35,540 bases of DNA from Anaerolineae bacterium (GTDB taxonomy: Bacteria > Chloroflexota > Anaerolineae > JAADDB01). Positions 5,996-15,500 of this stretch are shown in pieces. The notes below the pieces were generated by a model, which did no database searches, was not told the DNA's origin, and saw only the letters and a program-made list of their open reading frames with translations. Where the stretch lies: positions 1-35,540 of the forward strand of contig WFQU01000011.1 of the NCBI GenBank assembly GCA_015486845.1, written 5' to 3'. Every line of letters begins with the position of its first letter. The first letter of the stretch is position 1. Both the position numbers and the translations under genes were made by a program.

Positions 5996-7393
5996 CTACG
6001 GTTGTGCTTCTTTCAGAGCGGCATTCGCTTTTTGGTTCAAGTCATCCAATGTTGTTTTCACATCGGCACCATCCATAATTGCGGACATCGCTTTGCCAAC
6101 GTAGTTGCGTACCACGTCGTAGCCGGCCACCGGCGGCTCTGTCTTGCCATATTGCAGCAAATCGAAAGCCGTTTTGTAAGGCGGCAAGCTGGTGAAAAGA
6201 TCACCCAATTCGGCAGCCGCGGATTTGCGCACCGGGAAGTAATTGCTGATACGTGCCCATTGCGCCTGCTGTTTTGGTTCTGTGAACCACTTCAGGAAAA
6301 GCCAGGAAGCTAACTGTTTTTCCGGCGTGCTCTTGACAATGCTAATGCTGGCGCCGTAGACATTGACAACAGGGTCTTTTGTCGTGTGTGGCAAAGCCGC
6401 TAAACTCCAGTTGAATTTGGCGCCCTTATCCACTGCTTTCTGGTAATATGGCAAGCCAGAAGAAGAGCCGATGGTAAAGAGCAATTTGCCAACACCAAAG
6501 TCCGTCTGATCACCGTACCGCTCGGTAACGACGCTGATGCACCCTTTCTTCGCCAAGTCTTGCAGAAGTTGCATGGCGGCAATGGCCTGCGGCGTGTTGT
6601 ACGTATAAGCTGACTGATCGGGTTTCATCAGATCACCACCGCGGCTGAAGACCATGGACGCAAAACGAGACGCGTCGATGGAAAGCTCATAGCCCATCGG
6701 TTTGGCGTCTTTTGGCCCTTTGGAGAACGGCGTTTTGGCGGCCTGGCAGACCACTTTCGCCCAATCATCCCAATTGGAAGGCGGCTTGTCATAGCCCAAT
6801 TCTTTCAGCCAGTCCGCATTGTAGTACATAATTTCCACGGAGCGGTTGGGCGGGAAGCCTAAGCGCATGCCCCCAAATTGCTGGCTAATATCTTGGTTGA
6901 TGAAAGCTGGGAAATAATCCGCTAATACATCTTTCGTTAAACCATACTTCTGGCTTTTCATGTACGGGGTCACATCGACCAACGCACCGGAAAGCTGGTA
7001 AGAAGCAGATTGGTTCTGGTAGGCAACAACCAGATTTGGCATCTCGCCGGCGGCGATGGCAGCCAACATTTTCTTGTAAATATCGCCATAGCCACCTTCA
7101 TACTCGCCTTTTACCGTGATATGCCATTGATTATTATCGTTGAAATCTTTGATCATGGCCTGAAGGCCCTTTTCACGGTCCCGAGAATGCTGGTACCAAT
7201 AAGTGATCGTTTGGTTAGACGGATCTACTTTGCTAATAGCATCCACAGACGCTTTCGTAGCCACAGGAGCCTTCGTGGGTGCTTTCGTCGGCGCAGGCGC
7301 CTGGGTCGGCGTCGCCTTGGGGCCACAAGCAGCTAAAACCATGGCCGCGACCAACAAAAGTGCCACCATCACAAAAAGTTTACGGTTCTTCAT
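5996..7393 (-). CDS. CUT1 sugar ABC transporter binding lipoprotein, 465 aa
   Basis: The extracellular solute-binding protein (family 1) of a carbohydrate importer. A lipoprotein signal peptide (MKNRKLFVMVALLLVAAM...) ends in lipobox L20-A21-A22-C23, so Cys23 should be lipidated and the mature protein membrane-tethered. A Thr/Pro/Ala linker with repeats of APTKAP covers about 28-45. The family pattern is clear: TYWYQHSRDREK near the mature start, GEMPNLVVAYQN, VEIMYYNADWLKELGYDKPPSNWDDW (cited here as a region near 190-215) and the C-terminal FLKWFTEPKQQAQWA. It is most like UgpB/MalE-type proteins; the sugar cannot be told. GGAGGAG precedes the ATG. It is the last gene of the operon, behind both permeases, with a stem-loop just upstream that could raise its mRNA level. 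Confidence 0.93.
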   Translation of the reverse strand: MKNRKLFVMVALLLVAAMVLAACGPKATPTQAPAPTKAPTKAPVATKASVDAISKVDPSNQTITYWYQHSRDREKGLQAMIKDFNDNNQWHITVKGEYEGGYGDIYKKMLAAIAAGEMPNLVVAYQNQSASYQLSGALVDVTPYMKSQKYGLTKDVLADYFPAFINQDISQQFGGMRLGFPPNRSVEIMYYNADWLKELGYDKPPSNWDDWAKVVCQAAKTPFSKGPKDAKPMGYELSIDASRFASMVFSRGGDLMKPDQSAYTYNTPQAIAAMQLLQDLAKKGCISVVTERYGDQTDFGVGKLLFTIGSSSGLPYYQKAVDKGAKFNWSLAALPHTTKDPVVNVYGASISIVKSTPEKQLASWLFLKWFTEPKQQAQWARISNYFPVRKSAAAELGDLFTSLPPYKTAFDLLQYGKTEPPVAGYDVVRNYVGKAMSAIMDGADVKTTLDDLNQKANAALKEAQP

Positions 7394-7411
7394 CTTAAAT
7401 CTCCTCCATTT

Positions 7412-7441
7412 GTCATGTACGCGTTACAACGCCTACATGAC
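7412..7441 (-). promoter_or_regulatory. intercistronic stem-loop before the binding-protein gene
   Basis: GTCATGTACGCGT (7412-7424) pairs with ACGCCTACATGAC (7429-7441), 12 of 13 positions, with a TACA loop. It lies 19 nt upstream of the start codon on the mRNA and has no T-tract. A 5' stabilising or processing role, as in malE-type operons, is the simplest reading. Confidence 0.6.
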
Positions 7442-7545
7442 GTTTCTTGACGTTAACCAATGCATACTTTAGACTGCACACACGATCTTACAATGGTTAC
7501 CTGCGAAAACACCACCTCCCTTCCATCGAACGACATCTCAAAATA

Positions 7546-8403
7546 TCATCCTTTAAGCCCCGAAGTCGCGATGCCTTCTGTAAACTGTTTCTGGACAAAG
7601 AAGTAAATGATAAGCACCGGCACCAGAGCAATCGCTGCCCCAGCCATCATAAGTTGTAATTCGGGGCCAGCTTCCGAAATAAACGAATATAAACCTACGG
7701 CAATAGGACGCCATGTATTTTTATAAGTAACAATTAATGGCCATTGTAGCGCATTCCATGATCCTAAGAAAGTAAAGATGGTTACTGTTAGTAGCGCTGC
7801 TTTGGATAGCGGCAGGACAATGGTTCGCAAAAAGAGAAAATGGCCGGCACCGTCAATGAGTGCTGCGTCGTAAAGTTCATCCGGGATTTGGGCAAAAAAT
7901 TGTCGGAGTAAGAAAATATTGAAGGCACTGGCCATGAAAGGCACCGTCAAAGCGGGTAGCTTATCGATCCACCCCAAAGCGCGCACAGTCAAAAAGTTTG
8001 GGATCAACGTAACCGATTCCGGAATCATGAGTGTGGAAAGTACTAAAGTGAAGAAAACAGATTTTCCGAAAAATTTCATGCGAGCGAAGGCATAAGCGGC
8101 CAAAGTAGAAAAAACTAATTGCCCGGCCACAGTCACTGTTGACATGATGATGCTGTTACGGAAGTAGAGAGAGAAATTAGCATTAGTCCACGCTTCGATA
8201 TAATTGGAAAAATCAATATGGCTCGGAAGAACATGCCGCAACATCATTTCGCCCACGCTCATGAAGGAAAGGGAGAACATCCACAAAAACGGCAGCAAAG
8301 AAACGATACCACCAAGGATCAAAATTAGATACATGGTCGGGTACGTCACGTTCAAGCGAAATGACCGTTTTGGCCGTGGTGCTGAAGTCGGCGTTGTTGT
8401 CAT
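7546..8403 (-). CDS. CUT1 sugar ABC transporter permease (MalG type), 285 aa
   Basis: Inner-membrane subunit of the importer. Six hydrophobic segments are visible, starting with YLILILGGIVSLLPFLWMFSL, and the EAA cytoplasmic loop that docks the ATPase reads DELYDAALIDGAGHFLFLR. The C-terminus VQKQFTEGIATSGLKG is the standard MalG/LacG ending. ATG 8403 is chosen over 8451 because AAAAGGA is correctly spaced and this start lies 16 nt after the upstream permease stop; the longer frame would overlap it. No ATPase gene is in the window, so an MsmK/UgpC-like shared ATPase is expected elsewhere. Confidence 0.92.
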   Translation of the reverse strand: MTTTPTSAPRPKRSFRLNVTYPTMYLILILGGIVSLLPFLWMFSLSFMSVGEMMLRHVLPSHIDFSNYIEAWTNANFSLYFRNSIIMSTVTVAGQLVFSTLAAYAFARMKFFGKSVFFTLVLSTLMIPESVTLIPNFLTVRALGWIDKLPALTVPFMASAFNIFLLRQFFAQIPDELYDAALIDGAGHFLFLRTIVLPLSKAALLTVTIFTFLGSWNALQWPLIVTYKNTWRPIAVGLYSFISEAGPELQLMMAGAAIALVPVLIIYFFVQKQFTEGIATSGLKG

Positions 8404-8419
8404 AACAAATCCTTTTCCC

Positions 8420-9865
8420 TCAACCGTAGAAAACTTTGCGGCCGAAAACATGGTTTTGTAGCACGGTCAAGAACAGAATAACGGCAAACAAAACAAAAGC
8501 AATAGCCGAAGCATAACCGTAGCGGGTCGCGTTGAAAAATTGATCGAAAATGACGATGCTGACTGTATCTACCGTGCCTAAAGCGGATGGAACGCGCATC
8601 ACATAAATATGCGTGAATGCTTTGAATGTGCCGATAACACCGATCATGGAAAGGAAAAAGGTTGTCGGCGAAAGGAGCGGAATCGTAATTCTGCGGAAAA
8701 GGGTCCACTGATTAGCGCCGTCTAATCTGGCCGCCTCGTATAGAACTTCAGGGATATTGCCTAATCCGGCTAAGAAAATCACGGTGTAATAGCCAAAGAA
8801 AACCCACGTGTTGTACAAAATAATGGAGACCATGGCCATACTTGGGCCCCCGACCCACACGGGCAAGTGAATACCCACCAATTTGGCAATCACGACATTG
8901 ATAGGCGATGCTTCAAACAACCATTTTTGTGCCGGGATGCCGAAAAAACCAATTAAACGATTAACTAACCCCTCAGGGCGAGGAGTAAAAAGCGTGGTAA
9001 AAACAGCTGCCGTGGCCACCGAAGGCGCAATGTAGGGCATAAAGAAGAGCATCCTGAACAATTCCTGCCCTTTTAGCCCTTGGAAAAGCACGTAAGCCAA
9101 AACCAGAGACACCGCCAGTTGTAACGGAATCGTGCCTATGGAATAATAAATTGTATTAAGAAAGCTGTTAAATACCTGATCGTCGCCTGTGTGTATCATA
9201 CCCAACAAGCCGTAAACGGCAATCCAAAGACCAGCTAAGATCAATAACCAACGCCCGATATGCCAAACGATACTCGGGGTGTGTTTTAATTTGGACGAGC
9301 CGCCGCGCTGCACATAAGTTCCCCAAAGTAACCAAGTCGCCAGTATAAGCACCACACCAACCACAAAAATCAGAACTGAAGTGGGCTTACCAAGCGCTTC
9401 TATGTAATTAGAAAATTTTATGTAACGACCAGGGATCACCCGCCAGCGATGCAAGCTAATATAAAAAGCATAAACAACAGGGAGAATGCCAAACGTGAGC
9501 AAAATAAAAAACGCCGGCGCTAAAAATAAATAGGCCTGAAATGTCTCTGACCAGTGCTTACGGCGTCGTCCCTTACTGAATATGACAAAAAGATAAGAAG
9601 CCGAAGGCATTACAACGATAAAACCAACAATCCAAAAGAATAAAGCGGCACCCAACCCGCTCATTTTGCGCAAGGGTCCTGATTCACCACCTAAGAAGCC
9701 ATGTGCTCCCCCAATGACACCGTTCCAGGCTAAAATAGCCAAAATAATACCAACAAGAAAGCTCAGTAAAATGACAGTGAGGCCTTGCCAAAGAGGGACG
9801 CCTTCCTCAACGGTTACATGTTTTAGCCGTTGCTGCAAGCGATTTGGGGTGGAAGGCATAAACAA
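8420..9865 (-). CDS. CUT1 sugar ABC transporter permease (MalF type) with extra segments, 481 aa
   Basis: First gene of the operon, with strong ribosome-binding site AAAGGAGG. The EAA loop is EVLYEAARLDGANQWTLFRR, and the core MalF-type helices run from about residue 235 (YYSIGTIPLQLAVSLVLAYV) to the end. The protein is about 180 residues longer than usual. An N-terminal pair of helices occupies about 28-88 (VILLSFLVGIILAILAW; GLGAALFFWIVGFIVVM), and two further helices, about 165-182 (VLIFVVGVVLILATWLLW) and 210-227 (LLILAGLWIAVYGLLGM), are inserted between the first core helix pair, where MalF carries its periplasmic P2 loop. The insertion is in frame with no sign of sequence error. Function of the added helices is unknown. 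Confidence 0.9.
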   Translation of the reverse strand: MFMPSTPNRLQQRLKHVTVEEGVPLWQGLTVILLSFLVGIILAILAWNGVIGGAHGFLGGESGPLRKMSGLGAALFFWIVGFIVVMPSASYLFVIFSKGRRRKHWSETFQAYLFLAPAFFILLTFGILPVVYAFYISLHRWRVIPGRYIKFSNYIEALGKPTSVLIFVVGVVLILATWLLWGTYVQRGGSSKLKHTPSIVWHIGRWLLILAGLWIAVYGLLGMIHTGDDQVFNSFLNTIYYSIGTIPLQLAVSLVLAYVLFQGLKGQELFRMLFFMPYIAPSVATAAVFTTLFTPRPEGLVNRLIGFFGIPAQKWLFEASPINVVIAKLVGIHLPVWVGGPSMAMVSIILYNTWVFFGYYTVIFLAGLGNIPEVLYEAARLDGANQWTLFRRITIPLLSPTTFFLSMIGVIGTFKAFTHIYVMRVPSALGTVDTVSIVIFDQFFNATRYGYASAIAFVLFAVILFLTVLQNHVFGRKVFYG

Positions 9866-9905
9866 CCTCCTTTCTGGTCAAATACAATCACGGGACCAAC
9901 CCATT

Positions 9906-9930
9906 AGTTCAAACGACACAGAAATGAACT
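9906..9930. promoter_or_regulatory. possible operator at the ABC operon start site
   Basis: AGTTCA (9906-9911) and TGAACT (9925-9930) form a dyad centred just downstream of the -10 at 9939-9944, the usual place for a repressor site. A second dyad, TGGTC/GACCA, lies between it and the gene. No matching regulator gene is present in the window. Confidence 0.35.
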
Positions 9931-9938
9931 ACAAGCTT

Positions 9939-9967
9939 ATTGTATTCGTCACTGCGCTCTTGAGCAA
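9939..9967 (-). promoter_or_regulatory. sigma-70-like promoter of the ABC operon
   Basis: On the minus strand TTGCTC (9962-9967), a 17-nt spacer and TACAAT (9939-9944), about 70 nt upstream of the first permease gene. Confidence 0.55.
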
Positions 9968-10178
9968 ATCAAAACAGGGACATTCGGAGACATTAATAAG
10001 ATAATGCCGTAAAAACCGCGTTAACACTCTGCAAGCATCGCATTAGCAGCGACGATTTGTGACGCACAGGAAACAATTTTTCGCCAACGTATTTCAGACA
10101 GGTCGCACGGGGTGCGCAATAGTTCCCCGACCGTGCGCTCGAGAGCAGCCTCTTCGAAAGAGAAAAACTTATTCTCAG

Positions 10179-10247
10179 AGAAGTCGGCATGAGCCTGCGG
10201 TCTGCCTGCGCGGGCACGCAGGCAGATACACCACAGCAGATGAAAAA
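10179..10247 (+). repeat. dispersed hairpin repeat, copy 2
   Basis: Counterpart of 1812-1880. CTGCCTGCG (10202-10210) pairs perfectly with CGCAGGCAG (10217-10225) around the same loop CGGGCA (10211-10216). The outer stem CTGCGG (10195-10200) and CCACAG (10231-10236) has one mismatch. Between 9866 and 10619 I see only this repeat, the two promoters and the operator candidate. Confidence 0.65.
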
Positions 10248-10405
10248 ACTACCGCTCAAGCTGCATCCGTGATGCGGCGAGTATTACCTTGACAACGGCA
10301 GAGCGCGGATCTGCCCGGCACACAAAAGAAAGTCTATTTTCAGATGATCCTTAGATTAATAGTAAGATTATTACCATTGACGTTAAAGGTGATTGCCTGA
10401 CAAAT

Positions 10406-10434
10406 TTGCTGCTATTCGGAAAGTGCGCTATAGT
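10406..10434 (+). promoter_or_regulatory. sigma-70-like promoter for metF
   Basis: TTGCTG (10406-10411), 17 nt, TATAGT (10429-10434). It would give a leader of about 180 nt before metF. The leader contains two GGCAACC words but not the rest of a SAM riboswitch. Confidence 0.5.
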
Positions 10435-10619
10435 ATCGGCCAACAAAAAAAGCACCAACTGCGTAGGCTTTTCTCGATGGCAACCATAAGCTGCATAATA
10501 AACAGCACTGGCCAAAGGCGGCAACCAACATTAAAGTAACCCGCCTATTTTCATTGGTTCCCCGTGGCGCTGTGGAAGACCAACGTGGTAACGATAGAAC
10601 ATGAGGAAGACAATTCATC

Positions 10620-11489
10620 ATGAAATTCGATCAAATGTATCAATCCGATGAGCTAGTTCTCTCTGTAGAGATCTTTCCGCCCAAAACCGAAAAGGGCGTT
10701 CGCCTTTTATTCGAGGAATTAGAGCACATAAAACGTCATCAACCTGCCTTCATTTCCGTTACTTACGGGGCTGGCGGCTCAACACGTCAACGCACATTAG
10801 ACTTAGTTAAAGCCGTGCGTCATCGCATTGACATCGAGACTGTGCCGCATTTAACTTGTGTTGGCGCATCCCAGTCAGATTTAAGCACTTTTTTGGACGA
10901 TGCCGAGGCACAAGGTGCAGAAAATATCGTCGCACTGCGCGGCGATCCTCCCAAAGGAGAAACAGTTTTCCGTCCGGCGGCCGATGGATTCGGCCACGCC
11001 AACGAGCTGGTGGCATTCATTCGCCAACGCACCGATTTTGGCATCGCAGTGGCCGGCTACCCCGAAGGACATCAAGAGTGTAAAGACTGGCAAAAAGACA
11101 TCGCCTACCTTAAGCAAAAAGTAGACGCCGGGGCCGATTTAGTCCTGACACAGCTATTTTACGACAACACAGCTTTCTTCCGCTTTCGTGAAGCAGCCGT
11201 CCAGGCCGGCATCCATGTCCCCATTGTGCCGGGCATTTTACCTATTGTAAAGTTCAAGCAAGTGCAACGCATCACAGCGCTATGCGGTGCGACGATACCG
11301 GATCAGCTCACAACACGATTGATCGCCTATCCCGATGATTCTCACGACCAAAAAGAAGCAGGCTTGGCTTATGCTGTAGAACAATGCCAGGAACTTTTGG
11401 ATGATGATGTTCCCGGGTTGCATATCTTTTCGCTTAACAATGGCCACATCACGTCCCGTTTAGTCAATGCCCTTTCCGACTATTTTTGA
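10620..11489 (+). CDS. metF: 5,10-methylenetetrahydrofolate reductase, 289 aa
   Basis: Flavoenzyme that reduces 5,10-methylene-THF to 5-methyl-THF for methionine synthesis; cytoplasmic TIM barrel. Family blocks occur in order: SVEIFPPKTEKG (about 15-26, containing the catalytic-type Glu), SVTYGAGGSTRQRTL (about 47-61), PHLTCVGAS, NIVALRGDPP (FAD contact), VAGYPEGHQE, DAGADLVLTQLFYD and PIVPGILPI. The C-terminus GLHIFSLNNGHIT is typical. The length matches E. coli MetF. AGGAAG lies about 11 nt before the ATG. It is monocistronic, and no methionine synthase or serine hydroxymethyltransferase lies nearby. Confidence 0.96.
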   Translation: MKFDQMYQSDELVLSVEIFPPKTEKGVRLLFEELEHIKRHQPAFISVTYGAGGSTRQRTLDLVKAVRHRIDIETVPHLTCVGASQSDLSTFLDDAEAQGAENIVALRGDPPKGETVFRPAADGFGHANELVAFIRQRTDFGIAVAGYPEGHQECKDWQKDIAYLKQKVDAGADLVLTQLFYDNTAFFRFREAAVQAGIHVPIVPGILPIVKFKQVQRITALCGATIPDQLTTRLIAYPDDSHDQKEAGLAYAVEQCQELLDDDVPGLHIFSLNNGHITSRLVNALSDYF

Positions 11490-11557
11490 GCGATCGTTTA
11501 TCACTGGCCCTCTCAAAATTAGAAAGCTGACGCACGCTAATTTCCGATGTAATACGC

Positions 11558-11696
11558 CGGCAATACGAGGACACCTGCTATCAGACCCGGTTCATACTAC
11601 TATCCAGCGCATACCAACGAACGCTGACAACACGATATAAGCGCTCATTGCCAACAGGATGACGACAGTTTACAACGACACGGTAGCAAGTAATAG
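11558..11696. repeat. dispersed 140-160-bp repeat, copy A
   Basis: Clearly related along its whole length to 19167-19324, mostly by transitions. On the minus strand both copies can be read as the same hydrophobic peptide, TVV(I/V)LLA(M/I)SAYIVL, here interrupted by an upstream stop and closed soon after VGMRWIVV. I see a decayed gene or element end, not an active gene. Confidence 0.7.
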
Positions 11697-11724
11697 CTCC
11701 AAAGAAACCATTCAAAAGACAGCC

Positions 11725-11756
11725 AAAACCCAATGCAAGGTCGCGAAGGGTTTTTT
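11725..11756 (+). terminator. weak terminator-like hairpin after metF
   Basis: AAAACCC (11725-11731) pairs with GGGTTTT (11748-11754) and the run of six T extends to 11756. The 16-nt loop and A/T-rich stem make it weak, and it is 235 nt past the metF stop. Confidence 0.35.
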
Positions 11757-11776
11757 CTTTGTGTTCTTACATCCAT

Positions 11777-11798
11777 GGCGTCTTTGCGTTAAGTTTTT
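11777..11798 (+). repeat. TCTTTGCG-type dispersed repeat, short copy
   Basis: GGCGTCTTTGCGTTAAGTTT matches the end of the octamer array at 27259-27310 and, inverted, 34090-34108. It is non-coding. Confidence 0.5.
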
Positions 11799-12033
11799 GC
11801 TCAGTATACAAGAAATTCACTGGCAAGATACTATCAACCGGAACATTCCTACCTTTGCCGAACTGTCATCCGGCAGCCCAAAATAGTCCCATCCGACGGA
11901 TAATGGCGACCTGAAGTCACTCAGCGTCAGCGTGAGAGTCTTCCCCCCTTTCCACGCCACTACAAGAGCACAAGAACTTAGTCAGGGCTATTAGATCGAT
12001 ACACTTAGAATGGCCACAACGAACAAAGTACTA

Positions 12034-12062
12034 TTGACAGAATCTATTATATCAAGTATACT
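12034..12062 (+). promoter_or_regulatory. near-consensus sigma-70 promoter
   Basis: TTGACA (12034-12039), exactly 17 nt, TATACT (12057-12062). Only one base departs from the full consensus. No gene starts within 490 nt downstream; the next is the kinase at 12561. Confidence 0.75.
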
Positions 12063-12068
12063 CTTATT

Positions 12069-12343
12069 CATGCGATAGTCGTGCAGATTTGAATATCTTA
12101 ACAACATGTTTATTTGAACTATATGTCATTGTAACCTTAAGCTTCACTGATCAAGGCAATGCACACTCAGAAAGGGCTGCAAGTAGCTGTTGATATTTTT
12201 GCCGGTATGACGTATTCAATCCGGGCAGCGCTTAACATTCACGATGCGGAAAGAAATATCCATTTTCCGTTATGTCTACTGCCGCGACCTGAATCGATCT
12301 ACCCGCAACAAAAAATGACAAGACACAAATGTCATCATTTTTT
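12069..12343 (+). ncRNA. candidate 275-nt RNA or kinase leader
   Basis: Bounded by the promoter at 12034-12062 and the terminator-like hairpin at 12310-12343. The stretch has no convincing coding sequence: the 87-codon frame at 12159-12422 lacks a good ribosome-binding site and runs through the terminator. It could be a stand-alone small RNA, or a leader whose termination controls the kinase. No known riboswitch core was recognised. Confidence 0.4.
12310..12343 (+). terminator. intrinsic terminator or attenuator before the kinase gene
   Basis: AAAAAATGA (12310-12318) can pair perfectly with TCATTTTTT (12335-12343), or TGACA (12316-12320) with TGTCA (12330-12334). Both end in the T-run 12338-12343. 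The two mutually exclusive pairings are a feature in themselves. Confidence 0.5.
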
Positions 12344-12505
12344 GATCTTATCCACAAGTAAAGCTCATAGGATTGTTCTACCGGACGTGTTTGGCAATTA
12401 CGGAAAAAATAGCCTAGTTTAGCACGGCCGATAAACACTGAAGACAACATCATAATTATCGCCCACAGGACGGAGTGGTCTTACGCTCCAAGTGGAGACA
12501 ATAGA

Positions 12506-12541
12506 CATCAACATTTTTCGGTCGCTCCGAAAATATTGATG
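12506..12541 (+). promoter_or_regulatory. long stem-loop just before the kinase ribosome-binding site
   Basis: CATCAA (12506-12511) pairs with TTGATG (12536-12541), continued inward by TTTTCGG (12515-12521) with CCGAAAA (12527-12533) and a 5-nt loop. It ends 5 nt before AAAGGGAGG, so it may gate translation or mark an RNA processing site. Confidence 0.55.
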
Positions 12542-12560
12542 CTTACAAAGGGAGGTATCG

Positions 12561-15500
12561 TTGTTAGAGGAAACATTCTCTTCTAGACCCGTTTCAGAAA
12601 AAGACCCAGCAATACTTCGTCTGGATGCGCTGGTGGATGTGAAACAACTGCAGCGACTCCAAGACCAATTCGCTCAATTGTTCGGCGTTGCATCATTAAT
12701 TTTCAATCTAGATGGCACGCCGATAACCCAACATAGCAATTTCTCGCCACTTTGCCGGCTAATCCGGGCTACCAAAAAAGGTGCAGAGAACTGTCGTCGC
12801 TCCGATCAACACCTCAACCAACGTGTGCGTGAAACTCAAAAACCGGTTTTCTCCGTTTGCGAGAGTGCGGGCCAAATGTGGAATGCCATTGTGCCCATTA
12901 TCGTCGACGATCAACATATCGCCAGTTGGGGCTTCGGCCAAGTACTCATCAATGAACCAGATGAAGTCAGCATCAGGGCTTATGCACGTGAGGTCGGCGC
13001 TGACGAAGAGGAAATAATTGCTGCTTTCCGTCAAATTCCCCGGATGTCAGCCGAGAAAGTGCGACAAATAACGCAGTTCCTTTCCGAATTAGCGCATCAA
13101 GTTACACTTATTGGATTCCAAGCGCTACAGCGCAATAACACCCTTCATCTTTTAGCCCAGGCTAAACAACAACTAGTTGCTGAAAGGGATCGATTCAAAT
13201 TACTTTTTGAAGAAATCCCTATCGGTGTATTCATCCAACAGAATGACCAAATCATAGAATCGAACACGGCCTTTGTCCGTCTGATGGGAGGGCAACATGA
13301 AGACGAATTTTTAGGGCAATCACAGCTCGATTTTGTAGATGAACGGGATATCGATTCTGTGACCAAGCACGCAGCAATAATGGCCACGCAACACAAGCCA
13401 GCACCGCCCATAATTATCCGATTGCGCCGTGTGGACGGGAAACAAATATGGGCAGAGATTCAGGGAATGTCATTCACCTGGCGCGGCCGGACTGCTTTCT
13501 TAGAGACGGTCATAGATGTTACACAACGCGAAGAATCGAACATGCACCTGGCCACCTCAGAAGAAAAATACCGGTCCTTAGTAGAACATTCGCCGGATAT
13601 TATCGTCTTGACTGATGCTAATGGCCAAATATTATTTACCAACAACCAATTTCGGGATATTTTTGGCCAGTTGCGGGATCAGCAACCATCCTTATCGCTT
13701 TTCGATATCGTGTGGCAAGATGATATCACTACATTCCAAAAGGCATGGCAAAAAGCATGTGGACAAGGAGTCCCTTTACATGATGTAGTTTGCCGTTTTC
13801 AGGACAAAATGGGTAAAATACGGGACTTTGCCATGGCAGGAAGTCCTATTTCCCCTTTGCGTGGGGATATTGCGTGTTACCAATTTGTCCTGCGCGATGT
13901 AACAGAACAGCGACGCATACAACAGGAATTAAGGGAAACCAGCGATCAATTGCAAGGGCTAATTAATGCTATGCCGGATATCGTTGTTTTCAAAGATGGT
14001 ACAGGACACTGGTTGTTAGCCAATGATTTTACTCTCAAGTTATTCGAATTGAAAGGTGTCCCCTACCAAGGAAAAACAGAATTTGAACTCGCCGATTATA
14101 CAGCGTTCTATGCGGATGCATTCCGCCAATGTGATAATTCAGATGCGTTAGCCTGGGAGCAGGGAAGAACAGTAATCGTTGAGGAAAGTTTCCCGCGCTC
14201 GAATGGTGGAACTTTCATCTCTGAAACCATCAAAGTGCCGCTTTATTATCCTGACGGGCAGCGCAAAGGATTGTTGGTCTTAGGACGAGATATCACCGAG
14301 CGTAAAGCAATCACCGAAGCGCTTCGTCAGTCAGAACAGAACTTCCGCGCTCTAATCGAGAACTCTAACGACGCGATTTATGTCCTTTTTGCGGGTCACC
14401 ATTTCGTTTTTGTCAATCCCAAATTCGAAACACTATTCCACTACTCAGCTGATGAGTTACTATCAGAAGATTTCGACATCGATACCCTTATTGCGCCAGA
14501 AAGCCACCACTTATTCCAGGAACGGGCAGAGAAACAGGAAAAAGGTAAACCAATAGCCCGTGCTTATGAATTCAAAGGGATTACTAAAGAAGGTGTCATC
14601 TTGGACTTGGACGTGAACACGTCACCCGTGGAATGGCACGGGAAACCGGCCGTATTGGGCATCCTACGCGACATTACCGAGCGCAGGATATTAGAAGCCC
14701 AGTTGCAACAGGCGCAAAAGATGGAAGCGGTTGGCCAGTTAGCCGGCGGCATCGCGCATGATTTCAACAACATGCTGGGTGCCCTCAAATTACATCTCTC
14801 TCTTTTAGAGCGAAATCTGTCATTGGAAGGCAACAACGCGCGTTCCATGCGGATCATTGAAGAGACTGTGGACAAAGCTGCCGATATGACCGGTAGTATT
14901 CTAACTTTCTCACGGCACCAAATATCACGGTCCGAACTCGTCGACATGAATGAAGCAGTTCGTAATGTGTTACGCATCCTGGAAAAAACTTTCGACGAGA
15001 ATGTGGTAATTCATACGGCACTCCAGGGCCAGTTACCCCTCATCAAAGGCAACCGGACAGAGACAGAGCAGATCATTCTGAATTTGAGTATCAATGCTCG
15101 CGATGCCATGCCGACAGGCGGAGAACTTTTCGTCGAGACAGGAACGCAGACTTTCACCAACCATGTGCCAGAGCGGGAAAATGCTAAAAAGGGCACTTAT
15201 GTCGTGCTAACGGTTGCTGATAGCGGCTGTGGAATGCCATCCGAGGTTCAGGATCGTATCTTCGAGCCGTTTTTCACCAATAAGGAAAACGGTACCGGCT
15301 TAGGCCTTTTTACAGTGTATAGCATTATGAAAAATCACGGTGGTTGGATCAACGTAGAAAGTCGGGTAGGAAAAGGCACTACGTTTCGGCTATATTTCCC
15401 TGCCACGACTTCCATGCAGAAAGAGCAAGAAATGGATATAGCCAGCAACACGACGATAGAAATGGGGCAAGCCACAATTCTCATTGCTGAGGATAATGCT

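Noticed and set aside
10435-10619. Possible SAM riboswitch in the metF leader (two GGCAACC words and ACTGGCC)
   Set aside because: The 5' kink-turn strand, the AAGGTGC-type segment and a terminator are missing, and the spacing does not fit SAM-I or SAM-IV.
12159-12422. 87-codon open frame before the kinase
   Set aside because: Weak ribosome-binding site, no recognisable domain, and it crosses the candidate terminator at 12310-12343.
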